Source: Undaria pinnatifida
Lineage: Eukaryota > Sar > Phaeophyceae > Laminariales > Alariaceae
DNA: 64,000 bases
Reading direction: 5' to 3'
Assembly: GCA_012845835.1 (NCBI GenBank)
Contig: JABAKD010000017.1
Coordinates: 2,851,001 to 2,915,000, forward strand
The first letter of the stretch is position 1. Every line of letters begins with the position of its first letter. This document shows, in pieces, positions 46,001 to 56,082 of the stretch. The translations under genes and the position numbers were made by a program. Under the pieces are notes generated by a model. That model searched no databases, was not told where the DNA came from, and saw only the letters and a list, made by a program, of their open reading frames with translations.

Positions 46001-49000
46001 CTCGAGGAGCCCTGTATATCTCACCCCGATTTTTTTGCTGAGTGAAGCTGAAATTATCATCCCACACGGTAGGGTTCGCACTTATTGGGCCGAACGCTTC
46101 TGATAATGTTACGGTTGAGATACTTAAACGAAAAGTTACCGGTTAGTCCGCTACTTTTGCGCGTATGTTTCGTTTCGTTCATGGACTAATAGTATTAGTA
46201 CCTCACAGCATTGTTGGTCTGGTTGCGCGAACGGTGCCTTCGACTCGGTGTTTCGTGTGATGGTGAGATATTGAAGAGCTCGTCATGTTGGGAGCTCAGA
46301 AAATTCTTGGAATCTGCTGCACCCCTGGTGTCATGGGATGACTCGAAAGTGCGATCCGATGACCAAACCCGTGGCTTAGGTATACTTTTTTTTTTGCAGA
46401 ACAAGACTAAAATTCCGACGAGTTTGGGTTAGTGGAGCACTCGCACTAAAAGAAATATTTGCCATAGAAGCAAGCGCTATATACTCGTATCTTTTTCGTA
46501 GCGCACGTCAATCAGTTGTTTTGTGTAAGTTTCCGGGTTGGCGGGGAGATGTCTGTTTGGCCGAGAAGGGAGTCGACAGTCTACGGTCGTAGAGCTCCAG
46601 TCTGTGCCTTTTGGTGTTGTTTCTGTATTGTTTTAACTGGGTGGAGGAGTCTACTACGCCGTAGGAATTGGGACTTGATACCATTTACTCAATTGCGTGT
46701 ATTTTTTGCCCGAGTTTTATGCTTGTATCGTTTTACGGAAGACTTCGCGAATTTGCGATTGTGCGATGCCATAGGACGTGTTGTAAGCCCCCCCCCCTCT
46801 CCTCTCACCTCCCCTCCCGTGCTGTCCTCTCTTTCCACTTCCCCCCCCGACCCCCGCCATCGGCGCCCACCCGGTCTCCCCTCCGTTATTTTTGTGAACT
46901 CTTGGATTCGCATTGTTGTTGCAGGCCTTGTCTCCCAGCTATTCCTCAAGGCAAGGAGGCAGCCGAATCGAGGCCATAAAGGAAGAACTTGACGTGAGGA
47001 TTTGATACAGAGTAGGGGGGGGCAGTAAAGCGGTGGCGTGCCAGAGCAAGCAATATGACTGCCTTATTGGGGCAAGCCGCCTTATTCATTCCGGGTTATG
47101 ATTGCTACTCCTCAGTCGCGCCAAGCGATTTTTGGCCGCCTTATATCGGGATACCGCCTTATTGGAGGACCCCCACTGTGAGGAGGGAACGATCGCTGCT
47201 ATATGTGTGCGCAGCTACTGTGTGCCTTACTGCTTTTTGGTCTTTTTTTATATATTGGTACCTAAAGATGCTATTATAGAAGGACACGCCAGCTAGCTCT
47301 GGGTTGCGAATGCAAATTGAGCTAAATCGGCACACAACGTGTATGAAAATACGTGGAAGTGTGGTGAGCTTGAGCTTTGTTTTTCCCCATCGGCCGGAGG
47401 ATTATATATCGTAGAAAAAAATAAAGATACAATACCAGTAGTGTACTTTGATTTATACCGGTAGGAGACTGGTCATTCCAAATACAGTACGAAGTGGCCC
47501 CTTTACGGCACCGGTTAGAGGGAAATATCGGCACTGTAGTAGCAACCGGCACTACTTCGCACACTGTCACTACTAGTTTTCCCCATATGTGTAGAGCAAT
47601 TTCACAGGCACTGTAGTGGACAACCGGCACTATAGAGAGACCACTACTGTGTGCGGTTTATACGTGCGAGACTGGTCATTTTGGGCGTGTCGAGCCCCTT
47701 TTTTGGCTTTAATGTACTACCTGGTATTTTTTCGGGAGGGGCGGTCGGTCAAGAAGTCAACCCGTGGTCTCATATCATACGGAAGTATCTTTGTTGTTGC
47801 CTGTTGGTTTTTGTCGCGGAGGAATTTGTTGGAATTTGTTTGAAAGTGTCGACTTTGCGTTACATTTTCCCGAAGTTGTTACGGTCACCGGCGTGTGTTT
47901 TCGGGTGTGACGGGATTTTGAGCAGTTCTCGTATCATGACCGGCATTTTTTTTTTTTTTCAAGTTCCTGGTCGTGACTACCCTATCGCCAGTTATAAATA
48001 TCCACCTACTTGGATTGTGCGTAGTGTCAGTGCGCGAAATGATTATCGACCGAAATCGCCCTCGTACGTAGATCTTTCCTGTTGACCCCAGCAGAATCCA
48101 AGGGAGGCGCCGACCTGTATCTTATAGGGGCATGAGTGCGTATGACAAAACTCGCGGCCGAAGTATCACGCAGCTTGCAAAGTTCGGCATCGGTCACTCA
48201 ACTGGTCGTACTCACATCAGACGCATTTGAAATGTGTTTTGATCAACTGTGAGTTCTTCGGATTGAGTGGTCAACACTCATGGTTTGTCAAGTACTCACC
48301 AGCGCGAGATCCTAGCGAGAGCTGCAGGTAGCATCGTTTACAGTGGGTATCCCGATTTAAGAGCGCCCCGCGATAAGCCGAAACAAGCGCTCTTAGCTAC
48401 ACGTTGCTCTTATCTGTAGTGGGAAATATATAGCTTTTAGTATATAGACACATGCCGATTTGACTGCTCTTGAGTTCCCGAGTGCTCTTTTATCCTGGGG
48501 GCTCTTAAATCGGGGTGCGCCATGTAAAAGCTACCCCTTCGGGGTGTGGTTTGCTTGAAATGCCGGGCGTGTCGCAGGTTGCAGAGGGGGACAAAACTCT
48601 TGTAAAAACTGAAGGAAAAACAATTAGCCACTCGGCAAGAAGCCGGGCAAGTAACACCGACCAGCCAGACGAGTTCATAGCTGAGTCCATACAAGCAAAC
48701 ACATAGATTATGAATACCCCCCCCCCCTCGCCCCACACGCCTATTATGCTTTGCAGGGACATGAAGGTAGCCACGGCACGCGCTCGCGCACTTGGCGAGC
48801 CCACCCCGGCTCCGCCCCGAGCCGCAGTAGGGACGGCGGTGGAGGCGGTGGAGGGGAGGGGATGGGGGGGGGGGCGATGAGGGACCGCGTGTACCGCGAA
48901 GACTTGTTCGGGAGCGTGGAGGATGCGGAGGCGCTTATCGGACTCGCTCGGCAGAGGGTTGGGTGGGGGGCGGAGGATATTGATGGGGCGGGGATTAGAG

Positions 49001-52000
49001 TGGGGGGGGGAGACGGGGAGGAGGCTGAGGAGGGGGAGGGGGGCATTTGCGTCTCGCTCCCGCACATGCTGTCAAAGTGAGTGGTGCGGGGGGGTTGCGG
49101 GGGTAAGGTAGTTGTGGCGGGTTGAGTTGGATTTTTTGTGATGGCGCTGTTGTGGTGGGTTCCACACGTAAAGTTTTTTCGGAAAAGGTTTCGCGTGTTC
49201 GTCATCTCGCCAACTTAAGATGGATACGTTTTTGTTGTGTGTGTGCGTCTTTTTTGTTTTGTTTGTGTGTTTCTTTTCTGCTGGCCACCACTGTCGTGTC
49301 TTCGTTGTTGATTAGTTGTGTCCTTTTTGAATGTGCATGACGGGGTTCCCCCCCGGTGGTCCAAGAGTAGGCCGCGTGACGTTTGAGGTCGAGATCGTAG
49401 GTTCGAATCTCACAAGAGAATATTTCTTGCCAAATCGACAGGCCGAAAGCGCGAGAGCGTGATTGGCGAATTCGATGCAAGTCGACGAGCATGTAAAGCT
49501 GAAAAGTGAGAACGCTGAACCATATTATGCGCTATAAAAATGAGGGCAAGTCCCAGGGAGGAGAAGGGAAGGCACTCGCGACCGCGCTTGTCGAAAAGCT
49601 CGCTGAGGATAAAACCTCTCACGACTTGAGCTGCAGAGTAAAAGTGATGACTAAAAGAAAATGAAAAATGATCTTCATACCACACGACGACCACCACCCT
49701 CGCCCCCACCCCACCCCACCTTACCCCGACCCTTCCTTCCAACCTCAACTCCACCCCCATCGTCAACCCCTATCACGTCACAAGTGGCATAACTTGACGT
49801 GACCCGTGATTTTTCTGGACGTGACTTATGGCAAATATTACGTGGAAGTGACCCGTATCGTGTCTTGACGTACCCGTTTCGTGTCTGGACGTGAGAACCG
49901 CAACACGACTTGACGTGACCCACGACATGCCTTGACTCGTTCCGTGACATGACTTGACGTCAACCGTACCATGACTTGACCTCACCCGTAATGGCAATGC
50001 AGGTATGCGGACATGTATAACAAGAACGGACGCATTGGCATCTACACGAGGCAGGAGCGCGAAGCTATCATCGCGCGTTTCAAGCGAAAGCGAGGTCGCA
50101 GAGTCTGGAAGAAAAAAATCAGGTACAAGCACGAATTAAATAATCGCAGGAGTTTGGCTGCTCTGGCCACTTTTCACGGTTCGCGTCGGGCCAGGGTGAC
50201 CCGGCCGGTCCCACGAGCATTAAAACCTTCCTGACCCGACCCGACCCGACCCGACCCGTGAGATGTCGCACACCTCCTGTCCCGCTCTACCCGCGAAATT
50301 TTGAAGACTGCCTGACTCGACCTGCGGGTCGGGTGGGGCGTCGTGAAAAACCCGGAAAATAACGAAGAAGAGCCATGCTCCCGGGGGGGGGGGCGCATGC
50401 GGTTGGTCCCAACTGTATCTGACGTACGAGGTTCCGTAACTGAGGACACGGAAAGAAAGAAAAAAATGCCGTGCCACGGTGGGAGGAGGTGTTGTTTTTG
50501 CCCGCAGTTATGTCTGACTGAAGGGGCTGACTCAGCGGAAGAACTGCCCAACAATGTTGCTGGAAAGCCATGCCATTGTTGGGACTCCTTTGTGTTTTAC
50601 AGTATTGCTCAGCGAGTTGTTAATTTTCCTAAACGTAAGTCCCCTTTGTTGAGCTGGGTAAGGCAGGAGATCCTGTAAACCGGCTCCCCGCCGTCCCCCG
50701 TCCCCTCACCTACCCGCCCCCCACCTTCTACCAAATCCCCCCCCCCCCTCCCCCTCTTTATCCTGATAGATGGTGGCCGCAGACGAAGAAACGTGCCGGG
50801 GATAGGATAAGCAAACAGTTTCTATGTATTATATGGAAGAACCGTAAAGAGCGCCCAAATGTTGGAGGTGTCTCTATTAGGAGTGCGAACGGTGCTCCGT
50901 CTCGAAAGGAATGCGTGGTCAATGGCCAAATGACTAAAGCTAGCAAAAAATGAGTACCCCCCCCCCCCCCCTCCGTAAAACAGCCGCAAGAATGACCCCG
51001 CCCCTCCCTAATCCCCCCCCCCCCACCTACCTTGTCATGTATAACTGCCGCAAGAACCTGGCTGACCAGCGCATGAGGGTTAAGGGTGTTACCTCCCCCC
51101 TCCCCCCTCTCCCACCGCCTCCGTAATCCTACGTCCCCCACCCTCCACGTTTTCAGGTATTACTGGCGTAAGAACCTAACAAGCGCATGAGGGTTAAGGG
51201 TCTTATCCCCCCCCCCCCTATTCCCGCCTCCGTAATCCTACCTCCCCCCCCCATCAGGTATAACTGCCGCAAGAACCTCGCTGACAAGCGCATGAGGGTT
51301 AAGGGACGCTTCGTGAAGATGTCGCCGGAGCAGCGGGCCGCGCTCAAGCTCAAGCAGAAAGCGTTGCGGAGCGCGCGAGCTGCCGCCGGTGCCGCTGGAA
51401 GCCGGGGAGGAGCCAGCGGGCAAACCGATAGCAGGTGGGAAGTGCAAGTGTTGGAGTGTGGAGGTGTGCCATCGATGGTGGAGGTAGTGGGTAGTGATGG
51501 GGGTGGTCGGGGGGGGGGGGCGGAGGCGTGTGGCGGGGGGTCGAGGTGGTGCTGGTAGCAGGTTCGGGAGGGTGGCGGGGAGTGGGGTGGGGCAGGAGGA
51601 GATGGTGGTGGTGGAGGTGGTGCGGTGGATGGTTGGCAGTGGTGGCGGTTGGGGGAGAGGGGGGGGTGGTCGTTCCGAATGGGGTGGTGGGAGTAGGCGT
51701 GGTGGTGGTGGTGGTGGAGGAGGCGGTGATGGGGGGGGTGTTGCGGGATTGACTACGATGGCTGTGACGGGGATGGTCGAAGCTGTTACTCGTTGTCGTG
51801 AAAGACCAAAAGCAGGTTCGAGGAGCTCGTTGGTTATAAGGTGCTGCCCACTGGCCTGCATAGTCACTCGCTCTTCGCTGTTAGCTGGCGTCGCCCGCCG
51901 CTGAAAGCATTTTTCGTGGATTTTTTTCTTGGTCTTATCTCGACACGCTTTTTTTCTTTTTCTTTTTTTGTCCTTTCCGTCCCCCCACCCCCCCTTCCAT

Positions 52001-52297
52001 CCCCTTCACAGCATGGATATGGACCTCCTCGGTAGCGAAGAAATCAGCAGCGAGACGGGCAGCGGCGCGACTGCTGCGGAAGGCTTCGAAGACGACATGG
52101 AAGCGGTCGTACCCGGCGAAGACGAGGGGGAGGAGGAGGAAGAGGAGGAGGTAGAAGAGGAGGAGGAGGAGGAGGAAGAGGAGGAGGACGAGGACGGACG
52201 GGGCTCAGGAAGGGGAGGAGGAGGAAGCGGAGGAAGAGGAGGGGGAGCCCCCGAGGAGCCACTAAAGCGGATCCGCCGTCACAGTATCGCGTACTGA
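39985..52297 (+). CDS. CCT-domain (CONSTANS/CO-like/TOC1) nuclear protein, ten exons
   Basis: A predicted DNA-binding transcriptional regulator of 769 residues. Exons: 39985-40049, 41966-42047, 42553-42966, 43673-43849, 44211-44810, 46925-46993, 48757-49076, 50003-50122, 51258-51434, 52012-52297; all GT-AG and in phase to TGA. The CCT domain spans about 594-637: REAIIARFKRKRGRRVWKKK, then IRYNCRKNLADKRMRVKGRF. It is split between exons 8 and 9. No B-box zinc finger or response-regulator receiver domain is visible, so it is neither a typical CONSTANS nor a TOC1 protein. The rest is low complexity: poly-Gln near 120-127, poly-Ala near 322-331, a His/Gln tract about 337-390, Gly-rich runs, and an acidic Glu run before a basic C-terminus (PLKRIRRHS). 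In plants such proteins act in light, clock or flowering control; here the role is unknown. The start is the first ATG after an in-frame stop at 39940; an upstream exon cannot be excluded. Confidence 0.87.
40050..41965 (+). other. CCT gene intron 1
   Basis: Holds a GTG/GAT-rich low-complexity tract (about 41230-41700), the SINE-like element S4 and the overlapping palindrome pair at 40721-40737. No exon recognised. Confidence 0.6.
41056..41155 (-). mobile_element. SINE-like element S4
   Basis: On the minus strand GCCTGGTTGGTTGAAACCCG leads to GGCCATGCATGATACCATGA and a C-rich end. The 3' end is more diverged than in S2 or S3. Confidence 0.5.
41966..42047 (+). CDS. CCT gene exon 2
   Basis: Encodes CDAEKAAALLLAVAPGRHSF and DATQRHE; acceptor GGCAG, donor GTAAGG, ends in phase 0. 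Confidence 0.78.
42553..42966 (+). CDS. CCT gene exon 3 (poly-Gln)
   Basis: 138 codons, phase 0. Rich in Gly, Asn, Ser and Gln, with a CAG-coded Gln run and a GGA/GGG-coded Gly run before donor GTAAGA. Upstream is a 20-nt C homopolymer and a branch-like CTGAT. Confidence 0.82.
43673..43849 (+). CDS. CCT gene exon 4
   Basis: 59 codons, phase 0; Ser-rich, then MPSMLESLVHLATQ, which continues as a probable helix into exon 5 (ELRTIDGEIEARERA). Acceptor GCTTCAG follows a CCTGT-rich pyrimidine tract. Confidence 0.82.
44211..44810 (+). CDS. CCT gene exon 5 (His/Gln-rich)
   Basis: 200 codons, phase 0. It begins with a helical acidic/basic segment, then Pro, Ser and Gly runs, ten Ala, and a long His-Gln-Pro repeat coded by CAACACCAACACCAGCCC-type DNA, ending MPEGMELQAR at donor GTGAGT. 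Long frames on the opposite strand are by-products of this repeat. Confidence 0.8.
44811..46924 (+). other. CCT gene intron 5
   Basis: No exon or mobile element recognised in 2.1 kb. An 8-bp inverted repeat GGCTCCTC/GAGGAGCC lies near 45990-46010. Confidence 0.5.
46925..46993 (+). CDS. CCT gene exon 6
   Basis: 23 codons (ALSPSYSSRQGGSRIEAIKE and ELD), phase 0. Acceptor GTTGCAG, donor GTGAGG. Its small size makes it the least certain internal exon; skipping it keeps the frame. Confidence 0.68.
48345..48517. mobile_element. MITE-like inverted-repeat element in CCT intron 6
   Basis: Ends near 48345-48368 and 48498-48517 are imperfect inverted repeats (CCCGATTTAAGAGCGCCCC against the complement of GGGGGCTCTTAAATCGGGG). 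It is about 170 bp with no coding sequence. Target duplication unclear. Confidence 0.6.
48757..49076 (+). CDS. CCT gene exon 7
   Basis: Gly-rich, then MRDRVYREDLFGSVEDAEAL, an acidic Gly-rich stretch, and CVSLPHMLSK, the last codon completed by exon 8. Acceptor TTTGCAG, donor GTGAGT. Confidence 0.82.
49349..49420 (+). other. tRNA-like remnant (possible SINE head)
   Basis: TGGTCCAAGAGTAGGC resembles an A box and AGGTTCGAATCTCAC a B box. An anticodon-like loop GTTTGAG lies between them on a weak stem. No acceptor stem can be formed, so it is not a working tRNA gene. Confidence 0.3.
49793..49995 (+). repeat. Degenerate TTGACGTGACCCGT repeats before CCT exon 8
   Basis: About ten variants of CTTGACGTGACCCGT at 15-25 bp spacing fill the end of intron 7 up to the acceptor. 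TGACGT cores recur. Confidence 0.75.
50003..50122 (+). CDS. CCT gene exon 8 (first half of CCT domain)
   Basis: Encodes YADMYNKNGRIGIYTRQE, then the basic first half of the CCT domain to WKKKI and two bases of Arg616. Acceptor AATGCAG, donor GTACAA. Confidence 0.92.
50222..50262. repeat. GACCC microsatellite
   Basis: About five CCCGA/GACCC units in tandem within intron 8. Confidence 0.8.
50759..50971 (+). mobile_element. LINE 3' fragment 1, ending in poly(C) (CCT intron 8)
   Basis: Its frame is open from about 50771: WWPQTKKRAGDRISKQFLC, then NVGGVSIRSANGAPSRK, to a TGA followed by GTAC and 15 Cs. It aligns in DNA and protein with 60590-60794 and 62050-62203. C-rich flanks prevent recognition of a target duplication. 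Confidence 0.72.
51030..51257 (+). repeat. Two extra copies of the CCT exon 9 acceptor edge
   Basis: The first 40-45 bases of exon 9 with the preceding C-rich tract are repeated at about 51030-51087 and 51140-51205, upstream of the real edge at 51258. Copy 1 has lost its AG (CATG for CAG). Copy 2 keeps TTTTCAG but has a 7-nt deletion, so splicing there would reach TGA within about ten codons. Confidence 0.88.
51258..51434 (+). CDS. CCT gene exon 9 (second half of CCT domain)
   Basis: Begins by completing Arg616, then YNCRKNLADKRMRVKGRFVK, a basic Lys/Gln/Leu helix and an Ala/Gly-rich end. Acceptor CATCAG, donor GTGGGA (weak). Confidence 0.92.
52012..52297 (+). CDS. CCT gene exon 10 (acidic C-terminus)
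   Basis: Encodes MDMDLLGSEEISSETG, a long Glu run coded by GAG/GAA repeats, Gly-rich sequence and EEPLKRIRRHSIAY, then TGA. Acceptor TTCACAG after a long pyrimidine tract. Confidence 0.85.
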
Positions 52298-55200
52298 CTG
52301 TACCCATTTTTGTGGGTGGTGGTGGCAAGGGATGAGTGGTGGGAGAGGGGGTGGTGGTGGTGGTGGCGGTTGTCCATCATTTTTTTTTTGGTCGCGACCC
52401 CGGTTTAGGATTTTTTGTGGAATCTGTAGTCAAAGCGAAGCTCGTATGGGTTTTTAGGGAGGGAAAGTGGGTGGGTTGGTTGGATATCCGCGTGTGCTCA
52501 CGCACGCTTCCTCTTTTTTTGTTCGTCTTTTGCGGGCGATAGTCTTCTTTTTCCCCCTCTCCCTGTTCTTCTCTCCTTCGTATGTTCCTTCACGTGCTTC
52601 CTTTTCTTGTATTTCTTCGAGTTCTTAATATACATTTTTTATTTCTTCGTTTTGAGTTCTGGGCTCCGCTTTCTTCATGTTCTTGCTCTTGTTTCATTGT
52701 TTTTCTTCCCCCTCGTTGAATTTGTTCGGTGGTTTTTCCTTGTCTATCGGATCTACTTTTGATCCTTTTACTACTGATACTAGAACACACCACGCTACTC
52801 CCACCTAGTTTGTACCCATTTTTTTTGGTGCAGCTGTCAAGGGGGTTGTTATTCGTAAAGGATTTCTGCGGGAAGAAGGGGGAGAAGAAAATATGGGGGA
52901 GGGGGATAGGAGATGGGGGATAGGCAGGAGGGGGCAGACAGCTGTTGCCATTTCTAGTTGGGTCCTTTTCCACGACCGTTGTCGCCACGCCTGAAACGGC
53001 TGACGATTGACGATGGAAATCATAGTTGGAAAGAATTGCTTGGTCGTCCTTGACGCCCTCTTAGAGTTTCTGGCGAGCAAGTATGCTAGTGGGAGACCGC
53101 GTTTGTTTTGACGCCCTGGACTGACCGCCCTCCTACACTAAAACTAGTATGATAAGGCCAAAAGAGGCCTTGACGCGTCCCGAAAATGACCGGTCTCCTA
53201 CTATGTTTCCTTCAAGCGAGGCGGTAGAACTGAGGGGAGGAGGGTATAGGGAGGGGGGGGGGGGTGGAGGCGGTAGCAGGGAGGGAGGGAGGGAGGGAGG
53301 GAAGGGCAGTGGACGAAACATTTGTCAGTGTAGTTTCGTGTTAAACAGTGAGAGGAGAGGCTTTTTTTTCTTTGTACCCATCCTGATGATGCTGGCTGGC
53401 GTGTTCCCGGCACGTAGGAGTTTTAACACCCACGGTTTTCTGTGGTGGCATTGTCCTATTAATAGCTATGGTGCCGTTATCCTATTAATAGCTTACTCGT
53501 ATGGAGTCATTATCCAATTAATAGCTGCTGCGGGTCAATGCGGAAAATAGACGTGGAAAATAATATGGCAAGAAAATATGCAAAACGATTAGAAAAAACG
53601 GGTAGCGCGGGGGAGGAGGAGGAGGGGCTGTAGCGGTCATCAGAGATGGTGGCGGCGGCGTCGCAGACCTACCTTTTTATTTCTTGTTCGTTTCTTCTGT
53701 GTGCATGTTTGGACGCTTGTTTGCGTTGCGTTGCGTCGCGTCCGTTTTCTTTTTTTTTTCTTCGGGAGGCAGGTTGTGTTTTGTGTTTTCGTCCAACCAT
53801 TGCGGCGGCTGGTCTTTTTTTTCGTTTTTTTTTTTCTAGATCTTGCCATTAAGGCTGGCCTGTTTCGACCCTTTCTTGAGTACCCGTGGAGATTCGTTTT
53901 TCTTTGGTGTGTCGTGTTTTCGCCCGAATTATCGTCATATTTGCCGGGTTTTTTTTCCAGTCTTTTTTTTTTCAGTCAATAGGCAGAAATAGTACCCCCC
54001 CCCCCTTGGCTAGAAATGATCGCGCCAGCAAAGGACATGCCATGGGCGCTTTCATTAGGACTAAAAAGGCAAGACAAGCACTGGCTGGGCATATGCTGGG
54101 GACCCCGCTAGGCGCGTTCATTTGCCAAAAAAGACAAGCAAATCGTTGGCTGGGCAATAAATATGCTGGGTTTCGGGCTGAGTTAAGAGGCGTTTTGTGA
54201 TGAGGGGGGGGTGCGGATGTTCTGTTCATTGTTTGCAAAGGGTGTTATCATGGGAGGGTGCGGGGGAGCGCGGGGATGCGAGTGTTTTCCGTTTTCTTGC
54301 TGAGGCGTTTTGTGGGGGGGAACGGGGATGGATGGGGGAGGGGATGCGGGTGCTCCCCACTTGCGCAGGCGTTCTTTCAGAGTCCACAGGGGAGCGGGGA
54401 TGAGGGATGAGTAGAGACAGCGGGGGGAGGGGGGGGGCGTCTGTGTGGCACGGTTACTTTCGGCCCTACTGCGCCCCCGAGTCATTCTACTGTAGCCCCC
54501 CTAACTTTTCTTTACCGAAATCGCCGGTTTCAAAACGAGCTCACGGTCGTATCTCTACAAATACGGTGTCCCTCGACACCCTCCCCGACGTCGCGATCGT
54601 TGGACCGACCTTTGCACACGAGAATTTGTATGGGTACTTTTTTCCAGTAGCATCCTTCCTTGTGTCGAGCAGCCATAATGATGAAACGTTCGTTAAAGAA
54701 AATGGCTGGTTTCGGGGGGGCTATCGTAGAATCAGTCCCCCTGTCTGTGGAAAGGAAATCAAAAGAGTTGGTTTTAGTTATAAGGCGTCTTTTTGAAGAG
54801 CCGAGCAAAAATAGATTTGCCTCCCCTTTTTGTGCGGATATTCCCCCTGTTTCTCTCGCTTGCGCACGTCGCTAGCGCACGGGGGGAATAACAAGAAGGT
54901 AATAGCAAACAACTAGATGCCGCGGTGGACGTTTGGCGGCGCGTCTCAGTCAAGTCAAAATCAGTATCTCGAGTCTTGAGTCTCAAGTGTCGGCCTTTTC
55001 GGCGGATTTTTTTGTGATTTGTTTTACAGCGAATATCGGTCATTTTTTTTTCGGTTGACTTTGATTGGGTCCGGTGCGCTCCTATCATTGTGCATATGAT
55101 ATTACCACCAGAAAGCGAGGGGCAGGGGGTAGTGCTTGTAGAGAGAGTTTTGGCGAGAGAGGCCGGAAGGGAAAGTGTCATGTTGTTTTTTGCTAGTTGA

Positions 55201-55980
55201 AGCGAAGTTTGAAACCGTCTGATGGTCGGGGAGTGGGAGAGGCTTTTGGGGGGAGGGAGTTTGGGGCGTTGGGAGGAAAGCACAATAATGGTCAGGGTTA
55301 GGGAGAAATGCCTTGTGTTTTTGTGTTAAGGCGGTAAATACAGGGGGAGGGGGGGTTGGTTTGGAATATCTTTGTACGTATATGTGCTCAGTGGTGGAGG
55401 CGGGAGAGCGCGGGGGGGAGGGAGAGGGTAGGTAATGGTTTGGTCAGCACATACATACGTACATCGCGGCGAATGCTTACATGTGATACATGCATATATT
55501 TATACATACTTAAAGATGCATACGATTGTCCAGCGACATGTATACCAACCCCAGGTACTTGCAGTACATTCATATTTGCATACGCACTCGGCAAGCAGCG
55601 TGTCGGGGGGCTTCCTAGGTTGGGTGGAGCGAGGGATTGGCGAGCTGTAGCTGGCTTGAGGGCGGGGGGAGATAAGGCGTGGGCCATAGGGGGATGTATC
55701 GTATGATGGGTCGTGACAGCTTCACGGAAGGGAAGTGGTTCGTAGAACTGCTGCGGACGTGGCTACTTTTCTGGCGCAGTTGCCTTGTTTGCGTGGTATA
55801 GTGCCCAGTGATATGGCCGATTGCGGTGGATGACACATGTCGGGATGGGAGGGGAAATTGAGCGAGTCGGCCGCCATTAGGCGCCGCCGGATGCGAACCG
55901 TTTTCTGGGAATTCCATCCACGCGGAAAGCTTCTTTTTTTTGTCCCCCCCCCCTCCCTCCCATGGAAGAGCGATTTGAAT
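52298..55980. other. 3' flank of the CCT gene, no gene recognised
   Basis: T-rich and G-rich low-complexity DNA, a GGGA microsatellite (53275-53305) and a roughly 80-bp imperfect duplication around GGCTGGGCA...TATGCTGGG (54045-54175). A TAC followed by a C homopolymer at 53990-54004 may be the tail of a degraded retroposon. Confidence 0.5.
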
Positions 55981-56082
55981 GTCTTGTACCTGGCAATGTC
56001 TTGTACGTGGCAATGTCTTGTACGTGGCAATGTCTTGTACGTGGCAATGTCTTGTACGTGGCAACGTCTTGTACGTGGCAGT
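55981..56082. repeat. 17-bp minisatellite, six copies
   Basis: GTCTTGTACGTGGCAAT repeated at 55981, 55998, 56015, 56032, 56049 and 56066 with one or two changes per copy. Each holds an ACGTGGC core (CCTGGC in the first). Confidence 0.95.

Noticed and set aside
55981-56082. CRISPR-like array
   Set aside because: The 17-bp units are directly adjacent with no spacers, in a eukaryotic context.
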